Assembly (NCBI GenBank): GCA_020437105.1
Contig: JAGQWR010000036.1
Location: forward strand, 1-55,281
Length of the DNA: 55,281 bases
Direction: 5' to 3'
DNA from: Saprospiraceae bacterium
GTDB taxonomy: Bacteria; Bacteroidota; Bacteroidia; Chitinophagales; Saprospiraceae
Position 1 is the first letter of the stretch. Every line of letters starts with the position of its first letter. Both the position numbers and the translations under genes were made by a program. The notes under the pieces are model-generated. The model did not search any database. It was not told where the DNA came from and saw nothing but the letters and a program-made list of their open reading frames with translations. Below, one piece after another: positions 8,207 through 17,220 of this stretch.

Positions 8207-10759
8207 ATGAATACGAAATCCATTACGCTCCTCTTTTCTGCTATGCTTTTGCTGCTTCCCATCCTTGGGTTCGGCCAAACCATGGAAAGTGATTCTATAC
8301 CTGTTTTTGATTATTCCGGATCAAAAGATTATGAAATCGGCGGGGTGACCGTTATCGGAGCCACCTTTACCGATGAGAATGCATTGAAGGCCATTGCAGG
8401 ATTTCGGGTTGGAGACAAAATCCGGGTACCAGGCGGCGACATCGGACGTGCTATGAAAGCACTTTGGAACCTCCGCTTGTTTACGGATGTGCAAATCCGC
8501 AAAGAAAAAACCATCGGCGATATCATCTTTTTGGAAATTCTGGTAAAAGAGCGGCCTCGTTTGACTACCCACTCCTATGTGGGTGCAAAAAAAGCAGCAC
8601 ATGATGAGTTGAATGATGAGGTGAATAAATATCTGGTCAAAGGCGGGATCGTAACTGAAAATATTAAGACCAATGCAGCCAATGCCATTGAGTACTATTA
8701 TATCGATAAAGGGTATCTGGATGCGGCTGTTGTAGTAGAAGAAGTCGTTGATACCTCTCGCCTAAATGCTGTGCGTTTGGTTTTTAATATTGATCGGGGA
8801 GAGCGGATCAAAATTCAGGATATCACGATTTCGGGCAACGAGAATGTAAAAGACCGTAAAATCCGGAAGGTCATGGAGGATACGCGCCGGAAAAAACGCC
8901 TTTTCTCCAGTTCTAAGTTTATCAAATCAAACTACCAGAAGGATAAGGAAAGCATAATTGCTTATTACAATACGATTGGTTTTCGGGATGCTGTCATCTC
9001 CAGTGATTCGCTTTGGCGCAATGAAAAAGGAGAACTGATGATTCACCTCAATATCGATGAAGGGTATCAGTATTACTTCCGAAACATCAGCTGGAAAGGA
9101 AATTCCATTTACGAAACTGATCTCCTGACCGATGTACTCGGAATCAAGAAGGGCGATATCTACAATCAGGAATTACTGGACACCCGATTACAATTTAGCC
9201 AGGATGGCCGGGATATCAGTACCCTGTATATGGATAATGGTTACCTCTTTTTCCGCGTAGATCCTATTGAGGTTGCGGTTGCCGGCGATTCTATTGATTT
9301 AGAAATTCGGATTTTTGAAGGCCCGCAGGCGACAATCGACAAAGTTGTAATCCTAGGGAATGACAGAACGCACGAACACGTCATCCGCCGGGAATTGCGT
9401 ACACGCCCAGGGGATAAATTCAGCCGCTCGGATATTATTCGCTCCCAGCGGGAGATCATCAATCTAGGTTATTTCAACCCGGAAGCGCTTGGTATCAATA
9501 CTCCCGTTAATCCACAACGTGGTACGGTAGATATTGAATATACTGTCGAAGAAAAGCCATCCGATCAGTTGGAGCTTTCAGCTGGTTGGGGTGGTATTGG
9601 CCGTGGTGTTATTGGCACACTGGGAGTTTCGTTTAACAACTTTTCGGTTCGAAATATCCTGCACCGGGAATCCTGGAATCCATTACCACAAGGTGATGGC
9701 CAACGCCTTTCCCTCCGTGCGCAGACGAATGGCCGTTTCTACCAATCCTACAACGCTTCCTTTACGGAGCCTTGGTTGGGTGGCAAAAAACCGAATTCAT
9801 TTACAGTTGGCGGATTCTATACAATCCTGACCAACGGTCTGGATAAAGAAAATACCGGGTATGGCTCCTTCTCCATCGGAGGTGCAAGTATTTCCCTGGG
9901 TACCCGCCTGAAATGGCCGGATGATAACTTTTTATCGAGTACAACAGTTAACTTACAAAACCTGACCCTGAATAAATGGGGATCCGGAGGTTTCCGTACA
10001 GACGACGGTATTACGGTTACAGATGGTAATTATTACAACTTCTCCATCACCCAAACGATTTCAAGAAGTTCGGTCAATAATCCGATCTTCCCACAAGAGG
10101 GTTCACGGTTTACTCTATCTATGCAGCTAACTCCGCCATACTCGCTGTTTAATGATAAGAATTATGGCGAACTGGCAGTAGAAGATCGCTACAAATGGCT
10201 CGAATACCACAAGTGGAAATTTAATGCAGAGTGGTTTACTGCTGTTGCCGGAAAGTTGACCCTCCGTACCTCTATCAAAATGGGTATGATCGGTGCTTAT
10301 AGCTCGGAGATCGGTATTTCACCATTCGAACGTTTCCAGCTGGGGGGAGATGGTATTAACAATCAGCAATTCGGTCAGTTTAATGGAACGGACATCGTTT
10401 CCTTACGGGGATATGAGATCAACGAAATTCCAGCTAATATCATCGGGGGTGCTACCGTACCAACACCGATCTATGATAAAATATCTGTCGAGTTACGTTA
10501 CCCGATTTCGCTGAATCCAAGTTCTACCATTTATGTGCTTACCTTCCTTGAAGGAGGTAATGCCTGGCAGAGTTTCCGGGACTTTAATCCGTTTGACATG
10601 AAACGTTCTGCGGGTGTCGGCCTCCGTGTTTTCCTTCCAATGTTTGGATTACTCGGTTTCGATTACGGTATTGGATTTGACAAAACCAATCCGGATGGAA
10701 GTGGCTTCTTTGCTAAATACGGCAACTTTAATATTATCCTCGGCTTCGAGCCAGAATAG
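8207..10759 (+). CDS. bamA: outer membrane protein assembly factor BamA
   Basis: Central subunit of the machine that folds and inserts beta-barrel proteins into the outer membrane. Starting at ATG 8207 the protein has 850 residues and opens with a clean signal peptide (MNTKSITLLF, hydrophobic core, GFGQ). POTRA domains fill about the first half: the repeated pattern of a beta-alpha-alpha-beta unit ending in an ERP or EGP turn is visible (for example VKERPRLTTHS and IFEGPQATIDKV). The C-terminal 16-stranded barrel carries the loop-6 motif VSLRGYE, the counterpart of VRGF/Y. The last residues are GFEPE rather than a terminal aromatic, so the closing beta-signal is not classical. An alternative start at 8159 adds 16 residues in front of the signal peptide. 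Confidence 0.95.
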   Translation: MNTKSITLLFSAMLLLLPILGFGQTMESDSIPVFDYSGSKDYEIGGVTVIGATFTDENALKAIAGFRVGDKIRVPGGDIGRAMKALWNLRLFTDVQIRKEKTIGDIIFLEILVKERPRLTTHSYVGAKKAAHDELNDEVNKYLVKGGIVTENIKTNAANAIEYYYIDKGYLDAAVVVEEVVDTSRLNAVRLVFNIDRGERIKIQDITISGNENVKDRKIRKVMEDTRRKKRLFSSSKFIKSNYQKDKESIIAYYNTIGFRDAVISSDSLWRNEKGELMIHLNIDEGYQYYFRNISWKGNSIYETDLLTDVLGIKKGDIYNQELLDTRLQFSQDGRDISTLYMDNGYLFFRVDPIEVAVAGDSIDLEIRIFEGPQATIDKVVILGNDRTHEHVIRRELRTRPGDKFSRSDIIRSQREIINLGYFNPEALGINTPVNPQRGTVDIEYTVEEKPSDQLELSAGWGGIGRGVIGTLGVSFNNFSVRNILHRESWNPLPQGDGQRLSLRAQTNGRFYQSYNASFTEPWLGGKKPNSFTVGGFYTILTNGLDKENTGYGSFSIGGASISLGTRLKWPDDNFLSSTTVNLQNLTLNKWGSGGFRTDDGITVTDGNYYNFSITQTISRSSVNNPIFPQEGSRFTLSMQLTPPYSLFNDKNYGELAVEDRYKWLEYHKWKFNAEWFTAVAGKLTLRTSIKMGMIGAYSSEIGISPFERFQLGGDGINNQQFGQFNGTDIVSLRGYEINEIPANIIGGATVPTPIYDKISVELRYPISLNPSSTIYVLTFLEGGNAWQSFRDFNPFDMKRSAGVGLRVFLPMFGLLGFDYGIGFDKTNPDGSGFFAKYGNFNIILGFEPE

Positions 10760-10789
10760 GACCGAGTCTTAGTCAACGAAAATGACATC

Positions 10790-10831
10790 AAACATCCCGA
10801 ATTTTGGAGCACTCCGAAATTCGGGATGTTT
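10790..10831. terminator. long inverted repeat after bamA
   Basis: A perfect 15-bp stem, AAACATCCCGAATTT (10790-10804) with its complement at 10817-10831, extended inside by GGAG/CTCC around a 2-nt loop. There is no long T tract, so it may end the bamA transcript weakly or mainly serve as the outer part of the dispersed repeat. The repeat copy at 37646-37681 has a 12-bp version. Confidence 0.5.
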
Positions 10832-11046
10832 GGAAGGTGGCAATGTGCATCCAATAATCCCATGTGTCGCCCTGACGGGGCTTAGGTTTTGGTTCGGATT
10901 ATTGCCTACAAAGATTTATCTCCTACGGAGATGGGGGTCGGGTTTGAATCAACTTTTTGCTCCAGCGGAGCAACCTCTTTGTAGTATTTCAATTGACAGC
11001 TTTTCTAAAGCTCCGTAGGAGCGGCACCTTTCCGCCAGCCCAAACA
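10790..11046 (+). repeat. dispersed hairpin-array repeat, copy A
   Basis: A noncoding element of about 250 bp whose inverted copy lies at 37447-37682. After the leading inverted repeat it holds four short palindromes with 3- to 5-nt loops: GCCC/GGGC (10869-10881), ATCTCC-TAC-GGAGAT (10918-10932), TTGCTCC-AGC-GGAGCAA (10957-10973) and GCTCC-GTA-GGAGC (11010-11022). The linkers between them, such as GATTATTGCCTACAAAGATT, are nearly identical in both copies. It fills the gap between bamA and the Kir channel gene, has no ORF, and shows no terminal duplication that I can see. I do not know a name for this family. Confidence 0.8.
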
Positions 11047-11050
11047 AGCA

Positions 11051-12031
11051 CTAAGCTTCTGCCTGCTGCTCCATGTTTGCGTCCTGAAACGAATTGATCT
11101 TCTCCAGATTAAACAAGGTTCTTCCATCAGAAGTAGGTTCGTACATGGGCTCAAAGCGTTTGTGCCAGCGAACATCAGCGGATAAGTAGGAACCGTTGGC
11201 GTGTACCATTTGCGCATAGGTCTCATCATGGCCTTCAATCAGGATGATAAATTCGGCTTGCATCTCAAGGAGCTCGGCTTCGGTTTTAGCATGTAATGGA
11301 CTTTCCTCATCTATCGGGTGTACGAGGGTCCAGTTAAGAGGGAACATGTAAATTTTATCCCGTTCCAGTTTTAAGGCTGCAAATTTTCGAGCCTTTTTCC
11401 CATCTTCCATTTCCAGCCAGGACATCGTGACACGTGCGGTCAGGTTAATCATCTTGTTGGCTCGTTTATTGGCTATCCGAAACATGAAACCCGTGATTCC
11501 CCGATATGGTGCGATGATGGCGTTTTCACTAAACAGGATCGCCGCTTTTGGTTTGGAAAAACGGGCAAAAACCAACCCGGTCGCCAGCGCAAAGGACATC
11601 AATCCAATTAAAGCGCCAAGTGCAGCCAGAATGTTTGCCGGGTAGCCATCCGGACTCACTGCGCCATATCCCACCGTTGTAAAGGTTTGTACACTGAAGA
11701 AAAACGCCGATGCAAAATCGGTCAGTAAATTGCCAGGTGCAACACCCTGCAGGTTGTCAATTCCTACCAGTAGATAAAGGAGACCCAGAAAGGAGTTTAC
11801 CAGTACATAAAACAGGAGGACAATCAGAAAAAAGCGCGACCAGCTCATTTCGACAAGATCCTGATAGGGTGTCCAGGATGTCAACCCCTGTCGCACAACA
11901 TTATAGGTGCCATCGCTATTGATTAAGCGCTGGCCGTCGCCGGTAATTTTTGTTCCAAAACCTAAATCATCAGGGTCTGTTTCTTGTGCTTTAGGTGTAT
12001 TACTTAGAAATTTGGATCGTATTTTCATCAT
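11051..12031 (-). CDS. inward-rectifier potassium channel (KirBac type)
   Basis: A prokaryotic Kir channel, 326 residues, tetrameric in the inner membrane and selective for potassium. A slide-helix region precedes TM1 (about residues 66-90); the pore helix leads to the selectivity filter TVGYG at 119-123, followed by TM2 (about 134-156) with ALATGLVFARFSKP. The remaining half is the cytoplasmic immunoglobulin-like IRK domain (FMFRIANKRANKMINLTARV and LVHPIDEESPL are typical). All parts of a working channel are present. It is transcribed away from the Rieske oxygenase gene across a 58-bp gap. Whether it is osmotic or signalling in role cannot be told from context. Confidence 0.93.
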   Translation of the reverse strand: MMKIRSKFLSNTPKAQETDPDDLGFGTKITGDGQRLINSDGTYNVVRQGLTSWTPYQDLVEMSWSRFFLIVLLFYVLVNSFLGLLYLLVGIDNLQGVAPGNLLTDFASAFFFSVQTFTTVGYGAVSPDGYPANILAALGALIGLMSFALATGLVFARFSKPKAAILFSENAIIAPYRGITGFMFRIANKRANKMINLTARVTMSWLEMEDGKKARKFAALKLERDKIYMFPLNWTLVHPIDEESPLHAKTEAELLEMQAEFIILIEGHDETYAQMVHANGSYLSADVRWHKRFEPMYEPTSDGRTLFNLEKINSFQDANMEQQAEA

Positions 12032-12089
12032 ATTTTCCTGGAAATTGTATTGGCATTAACAACTCTAAAAGGGATTCAGATCAATTTGT

Positions 12090-13199
12090 ATGAAAGAAAA
12101 AATTCAAATCGCCGAAGACATAAAAATAGCCAAAACCCTTCCATCCGCTTTTTACCGCTCGGAAAAGCTATTTTCAGAGGTTCAAAACCACATCTTTGAA
12201 AAGAGTTGGCAGTTTGTCTGTTCGACTTCGGAGCTTCCAAAAGACTCCGGTTATTTTCCATTTGAATTTATACAAAATCTGATTCCGGAGCCACTTTTGT
12301 TTTCAAGAGACAAACTGGGCGCCTTGTTTTGTTTGTCTAATGTTTGTACGCATCGCGGAAACCTGTTGGCATATGAACCCGGTTCCGGAAATTTAATTCG
12401 CTGCCGCTATCATGGCCGATGTTTTCGAATGGACGGGCGCTTTCGGAGCATGCCCGGTTTTGAGGGTGTCGAAAATTTTCCGGATGATTCTGATCATTTA
12501 ACCAATGTCCCTTTCGGGGAATTGGGCGGATTGTTATATGCTGCGCTGCGTCCTGAAGTCCCATTCAAAGATTGGATTCGTCCGGTTCGGGAGCGCTTGT
12601 ATTGGCTTCCAATGGATACCCTAATCCCTGTGCCAGAGGCTGATCAGGATTTTGATGTGTCCGCAAATTGGGCCCTGTATTGCGATAATTTTTTGGAGGG
12701 ATTTCATATACCCTATGTACATCCAGCTTTAAACGCAGCTATTGAAATAGAAAATTACGAGGTAAACCTATTCGAAACCGGGAGTCTGCAAATCGGTTTT
12801 GCGAAGGAAGGAGAACCCTGTTTTGATTCGCCGAAAGGCAGCCCGGATTATGGCAAACGGGTCTATGCCTATTATTTTTGGCTTTTCCCAAACCTCATGC
12901 TGAATTTTTATCCCTGGGGTCTGTCACTTAATCAGGTGATTCCTCTCAGTGTCGATAAATGTCGAATCAGATATCGCACGTTTCGGTTTTCCGGAATGCC
13001 GTTTAATCGGACGCTCCATGCTATTGAGCAAACAGAGTTAGAGGACCAGCTCGTAGTGGAAGCTACCCAACGGGGTATTCAGAGTCGATTTTACAATCGC
13101 GGCCGCTACTCGCCCAAACACGAGCAGGCAGTACATCATTTTCACCGACTTTTGGTAGCCAGGTTAAATGCTGCCACGATGCCGGAGAACGAGCAATGA
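12090..13199 (+). CDS. Rieske-type ring-hydroxylating oxygenase alpha subunit
   Basis: A cytoplasmic non-heme iron oxygenase, 369 residues. The N-terminal Rieske domain carries the 2Fe-2S ligands C86/H88 and C105/H108 (CTH, 16 residues, CRYH). The catalytic domain has NWALYCDNFLEGFHIPYVH, where N200/H206/H211 hold the bridging and mononuclear iron ligands, and the later TELEDQLVVEATQRG segment supplies the carboxylate end. These enzymes oxidise aromatic rings or cleave quaternary amines such as choline and carnitine; the size and compact C-terminus fit either, and no reductase or degradation gene lies nearby. Its last 36 nt overlap the convergent CotH-domain gene. Confidence 0.9.
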   Translation: MKEKIQIAEDIKIAKTLPSAFYRSEKLFSEVQNHIFEKSWQFVCSTSELPKDSGYFPFEFIQNLIPEPLLFSRDKLGALFCLSNVCTHRGNLLAYEPGSGNLIRCRYHGRCFRMDGRFRSMPGFEGVENFPDDSDHLTNVPFGELGGLLYAALRPEVPFKDWIRPVRERLYWLPMDTLIPVPEADQDFDVSANWALYCDNFLEGFHIPYVHPALNAAIEIENYEVNLFETGSLQIGFAKEGEPCFDSPKGSPDYGKRVYAYYFWLFPNLMLNFYPWGLSLNQVIPLSVDKCRIRYRTFRFSGMPFNRTLHAIEQTELEDQLVVEATQRGIQSRFYNRGRYSPKHEQAVHHFHRLLVARLNAATMPENEQ

Positions 13200-15479
13200 A
13201 ATACATAGAATGATGACGCCAAAGGCACCACCAATCTGCAACCATAGATCGCGTCGTTCTTTTAAAGTACTTTGAACGTAATAGGTGTTGGCCGCATCCG
13301 GGGAGGCTGTGCCTATGAGCATTTCCCAGTTTGCCTGATTGGCATTGTCGAGTTGGGGTAGCAATAGATTCAGCGAAAAAATGGAATCCTGCGGAGCCAG
13401 ATTGTAGGAGAAATGGTCAACATAAGCACCATCGCCCGTGAAAAGAGAAATAGATTCTTTCCGTTTATTTAAGCCAAATTTCATGTCGCCCACATAACGA
13501 TAGGCCTCCGGGTAAACAGATTCAAACTTTGCTGCATCCTGGCAAATAACCAGGTAGTCCTTCGGCGGAATCGAAATGGTCGGGATCAGGAATTGATGTT
13601 TACTGTCTGCCAGAATCCAGCCATCCAGCGTTATTTTCTCATTGGAGAAATTGTATAACTCGATCCAGTCTCCTGCTTGTTTATCATTGCAGTTGATCTC
13701 ATTGACCATCAACATACCGGCTAAGGGGTGGTTGTACGGCTCAAAGACAGCCTCCAGTTCATAGTCTCTCGTCAGTTCCAGGCTGAGATCTGTATCTGTA
13801 AGATCCAGGCCTTTCCAGTGGGAGAAACGATAACCTCTTTCCGGGATAGCCTGAATTCGGACGGGTAGTTTTTCAAAATATTGGCCGGAATAGCCTTCTT
13901 CCCGTATTTCTAAATGCTCATTCAGCAGCACTTTTCCACCAGAGCTAACTTTCAAGCTGAAAGCCCGTTGTCTGCCAAGGTCAAAACGCTCCATTAGGTG
14001 CATGCGTACAAATTCCGGGCGCTGGCGGGCAAAATTCCGCATGATGACCAATTGCTCCTCCCATACTTTATAGCTTAGGTTCCAGCGCACAATATGCCGG
14101 GGTATTTCCGGCCGAAGAAGGCTTTCAAAATAATCTATTCCCGCTAAGGCACGCTGTTCGGAAAAATTGGTGTTTAGGAAATCCGCAAAATGGGTGACGA
14201 ATTTTCGTTGGAAGTCGGGATTCTCCAAAAGCTTCCGCAAAATAAACGTGCTCCAGGGTGGATTTGGCCAACTGGGCCCATCTGCAGCAGTATGAAAAAG
14301 CAGGCTGTTATTTTGATAAGCAACCGGGTCATGCAGGCCAAAGCCCCAATCAGTATCGTATAATATCCAGCGCCATTTTCCATCTGGTTTTTGCGGACGC
14401 CAGTATTTTATGTTCCCTCCAGCATCTTGATTGTCGAAGTAGATCTGCGCGATCTGGTAGTTCATAAAGTTATCGACATCTATTTGGCTCTCGATGTAGG
14501 CATAGTTTACCGGGTCGGAGAGGTCGTGGTTTTCGAGGTAGTGCAGGAGGCGTAAGTAGCCTGATTTACTACCGCGTTTCCGATTGTATCTGTGTTCCAG
14601 CAGGTCGATACTGTCTTTGTCCACATCATTGTGGGCTTCTACAAAATCCCGGTTTACCTTTTCCCGGATATTATAAATCCCCCAATACTGGCCGTTGATA
14701 TATACCTGAGCCGGACGATAATCCTGGGTTTCGATGCCCATGCCTTCTGTCAGGCCGGTCATAAAGGCATCGCGAAAATGGGATTTACCAAAATCACTGC
14801 CCGAATTTCGGAGAACGAGGTATTTGAATTTTTTCTTACCTGCACTGCCAAAAATCGGATAATCGATCTTGGAATCTCCATATCGGCCACGTGTGATCAG
14901 GGTCATCGATTTTTGAGGAAACAATCGACTCATCCCTCCAAATAACCGAAACCCGGTACCGCTCCGGAAAACACAGGTTCCATCTGCCTCAAAAATCTCG
15001 GTATTGATGTCAATTTCAGAGCGACTCCAAAAATTAGCGCCCGGTAAAGACCAGATGGTATCAATTGCCTGGTCTCCTTTTACAAACATTCCGGTCAACG
15101 GATTAAAGAGATCGTCGGGCGGTATTGCCAACGAAACAACTGCAAAGTTTGTAGGGGGCTCTCCGATAAAATAGGTTTGAGAAATCGGTAAACTTTTGCC
15201 GCTTCCCTTTACAGCGATGGCCCGTACCACGGTGGTGTGGTTAATAGGAATTGGACTACTGTAGCGCATCGAGCTGCGCTCTCTGGGTTTCTGTCCATCA
15301 ATTGTAAAGTAGATTTCTGCATCTGCACAGCGGAGTTGGAGCATGAGGGAGTCCTCAAAGAATCCGCCCTCCAGGCTGAATTCTATAATCGGGTCTTCCG
15401 ATTCAGTTGGATCTTCAACCTGTGCCTTTAAAATTACAGGGAAGAGTAGGAGGAGAATGTAGAATAATTGTTTTCTCAC
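13164..15479 (-). CDS. surface CotH-kinase/lamin-tail protein with C-terminal membrane helix
   Basis: A multidomain exported protein. I choose the GTG at 15479 because it gives a clean signal peptide (MRKQLFYILLLLFPVILKAQ); the longer frame from 15554 adds 25 polar residues in front. Order of domains in the 771-residue protein: chitobiase C-terminal-like beta domain (residues about 30-100, with YFTIDG), a CotH kinase-like domain (about 160-480, with FRLFGGMSRLFPQKSM, YNIREKVNRDF and LYDTDWGFG), a bacterial-repeat beta domain with HWKG (about 545-600), a lamin-tail domain starting MVNEINCNDKQAGDWIELYN (about 615-720), and a single membrane helix near the end followed by RHRGS. CotH proteins phosphorylate spore-coat proteins in Bacillus; the target here is unknown. 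It lacks a T9SS signal. Confidence 0.85.
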   Translation of the reverse strand: MRKQLFYILLLLFPVILKAQVEDPTESEDPIIEFSLEGGFFEDSLMLQLRCADAEIYFTIDGQKPRERSSMRYSSPIPINHTTVVRAIAVKGSGKSLPISQTYFIGEPPTNFAVVSLAIPPDDLFNPLTGMFVKGDQAIDTIWSLPGANFWSRSEIDINTEIFEADGTCVFRSGTGFRLFGGMSRLFPQKSMTLITRGRYGDSKIDYPIFGSAGKKKFKYLVLRNSGSDFGKSHFRDAFMTGLTEGMGIETQDYRPAQVYINGQYWGIYNIREKVNRDFVEAHNDVDKDSIDLLEHRYNRKRGSKSGYLRLLHYLENHDLSDPVNYAYIESQIDVDNFMNYQIAQIYFDNQDAGGNIKYWRPQKPDGKWRWILYDTDWGFGLHDPVAYQNNSLLFHTAADGPSWPNPPWSTFILRKLLENPDFQRKFVTHFADFLNTNFSEQRALAGIDYFESLLRPEIPRHIVRWNLSYKVWEEQLVIMRNFARQRPEFVRMHLMERFDLGRQRAFSLKVSSGGKVLLNEHLEIREEGYSGQYFEKLPVRIQAIPERGYRFSHWKGLDLTDTDLSLELTRDYELEAVFEPYNHPLAGMLMVNEINCNDKQAGDWIELYNFSNEKITLDGWILADSKHQFLIPTISIPPKDYLVICQDAAKFESVYPEAYRYVGDMKFGLNKRKESISLFTGDGAYVDHFSYNLAPQDSIFSLNLLLPQLDNANQANWEMLIGTASPDAANTYYVQSTLKERRDLWLQIGGAFGVIILCISLLVLRHRGSI

Positions 15480-15635
15480 CTTGTCGCAAGGGTTTGGGGT
15501 AATCTGCAGACTTTTAAGCCGATGCAAGTTATGGAATTTAAGTGTGTGCTCCAATTTTCGGTCAGTTCGGGTTTTCTCAACGGTTTTGGGTATTTTTCCA
15601 GCATATTTTTTCGTATTTATTCAGAAAGTAGAATC

Positions 15636-16187
15636 ATGGGGAAAGCATTGTCTAAATTTATACTCTGGCTGGTAGGCTGGAAGGTAGAAGGAGGTGAAAA
15701 CTTAAGTATCCCAAAGGCTATTGTGGCTGTCGTACCTCACACTTCCAACTGGGATTTTCCACTTGGTATCTTTAGCCGTATGTCTGTTGGGAAGGACATA
15801 AAGTTTTTGGCAAAAAAATCCCTTTTTCACCCCTTGGTTGGTTGGTTTTTCCGGGGCTTAGGCGGATATCCGGTTGACCGTTCAAAAAGCTCCAATTTTG
15901 TGGATTCCGTGGTGCAACTCTTTAATGAAAAAGAACACTTCCTCGTTTCCATTGCTCCGGAAGGTACCAGAAAGAAAGTTGATCGATTGAAAACAGGGTT
16001 TTACTACATGGCTAAAGGAGCTAATATCCCGATTGTCCCTACCCGTATAAATTACAAAACACGCAGACTCACCTTTGGAAAACCCCTTTATCCAAGTGAT
16101 GATATAGAAGCTGATTTTAAAAAAATGGATGCATTTTTTAGACAGGCGGTTGGCAAAAACCCGGAATTAGGGTACCTACATGAATAG
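15636..16187 (+). CDS. 1-acyl-glycerol-3-phosphate acyltransferase-like protein
   Basis: A PlsC-superfamily acyltransferase of 183 residues from the ATG at 15636; an in-frame extension back to 15468 overlaps the CotH gene start and has no family similarity. The catalytic HX4D motif is VPHTSNWD near residue 32. The substrate-binding GGYPVDRSKS, the EGTR block (IAPEGTRKK) and KGANIPIVP follow in the expected order. The protein is shorter than housekeeping PlsC and lacks a clear N-terminal membrane anchor beyond KFILWLVGW. It resembles small Bacteroidota acyltransferases whose acceptor is unknown. Lysophospholipid acylation is the likeliest role. Confidence 0.85.
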   Translation: MGKALSKFILWLVGWKVEGGENLSIPKAIVAVVPHTSNWDFPLGIFSRMSVGKDIKFLAKKSLFHPLVGWFFRGLGGYPVDRSKSSNFVDSVVQLFNEKEHFLVSIAPEGTRKKVDRLKTGFYYMAKGANIPIVPTRINYKTRRLTFGKPLYPSDDIEADFKKMDAFFRQAVGKNPELGYLHE

Positions 16188-16316
16188 TAGAAGACAGATG
16201 TTACCTTTTTAGGTCAGGAAATTTAAACGCATTGCCTTTATTTGGGTTTTAATCCGGGAAGTAAAATTGACCTCCCGTTTCAATCCATTGCTTCATCAAT
16301 TTTTAAGAACGCGTGC

Positions 16317-17168
16317 ATGAGATTTTCCAGACTTACCAGTTTTTTTATCATTCTAGCCTGTTCGGCACTTTGGCTTGGCAATAAAGACGGCCGGGCAAAT
16401 GGCGGAAACGAAGGTGCCACAGGCGCACCAAACGACAATCCTACAAATCGTACCTGTCAAAACTGCCATAATGGTTCTTCCTCTATTCAGGTGACCCTGG
16501 ATATTGAATTCATAAATTCTGAAGAGCAGCTTGTGAGTTCTTATTTACCGGGCGAGACTTATTCCGTAAAGGTTCGGGTCAATTCTGTAGGAAATACCGC
16601 ACCCTCTAAGCATGGCTTCCAGATGGTTGCGCTTAGCGAAGGCCTTACACCCATAAATAACTGGTCAAATCCGGGGTCTGGTATCCAAACGACTACACTT
16701 AGTAATGGCCGCACCTACGTTGAACACCTGACCCCAAGCGTTTCAAATACGTTTGAAGTTTCCTGGACAGCTCCGGCAGAAGGAACCGGTGACATAACAT
16801 TCTACTCTTGTGGAAATGGGGTGAATGGCAATGACGACGATAGCGGAGATAGTGCAGCAAAAACGCAACTTACTATAACTGAGGGTTCTGGTTCTGTATC
16901 AGCAAAAGACGTTCCGGATGAGCCTTCATTTGATCTTTTTCCGGTACCAGCCACAGAAATGATCTATCTCGATTTGCCTGCTTCCCTTTCGGGGAATGTA
17001 CAGATAAGCATCTTAGACTTATCTGGTCGTGCTATAACCAGTGCTAAATATGTAATTCAGGAAAATGAGCGGCAGGCAATAAACATCTCCGCGCTGCCCT
17101 TAGGCCTTTACTTCATTCGCGTGCAAACGCCGGAACGAAGCCTGAGCAAACAATTTGTGAAACATTAG
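16317..17168 (+). CDS. T9SS-secreted choice-of-anchor V protein with CxxCH motif
   Basis: A secreted protein of 283 residues from the ATG at 16317, which directly precedes the signal peptide (MRFSRLTSFFIILACSALWLG). After cleavage comes a glycine-rich segment and then CQNCHNG, the conserved cysteine-histidine knot of the choice-of-anchor V domain; its form CxxCH is also the heme-c attachment motif. A beta-sandwich follows to about residue 200, ending with a YSCGNGVNGNDDDSGD loop. The last 80 residues form a T9SS type A sorting domain (LFPVPA, ILDLSGR, LPLGLYFIRV, ending KQFVKH). It should be exported by Sec, then across the outer membrane by T9SS. A strong terminator follows. Confidence 0.88.
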   Translation: MRFSRLTSFFIILACSALWLGNKDGRANGGNEGATGAPNDNPTNRTCQNCHNGSSSIQVTLDIEFINSEEQLVSSYLPGETYSVKVRVNSVGNTAPSKHGFQMVALSEGLTPINNWSNPGSGIQTTTLSNGRTYVEHLTPSVSNTFEVSWTAPAEGTGDITFYSCGNGVNGNDDDSGDSAAKTQLTITEGSGSVSAKDVPDEPSFDLFPVPATEMIYLDLPASLSGNVQISILDLSGRAITSAKYVIQENERQAINISALPLGLYFIRVQTPERSLSKQFVKH

Positions 17169-17182
17169 AACAGCATATTACA

Positions 17183-17220
17183 GAATCTGGTAGCGCTTTT
17201 ACACTACCAGATTCTTTTTT
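17183..17220 (+). terminator. terminator of the choice-of-anchor V gene
   Basis: Perfect 11-bp stem GAATCTGGTAG (17183-17193) with its complement at 17204-17214, 10-nt loop, then six T. It lies directly against the stop codon of the convergent kynurenine monooxygenase gene. Confidence 0.85.

Noticed and set aside
10860..11030. CRISPR array
   Set aside because: Palindromes differ in sequence and spacing, and there are no identical repeats with unique spacers or cas genes.
15480..15554. longer start of the CotH-domain protein
   Set aside because: It places 25 polar residues before the signal peptide; the GTG at 15479 gives a normal one.
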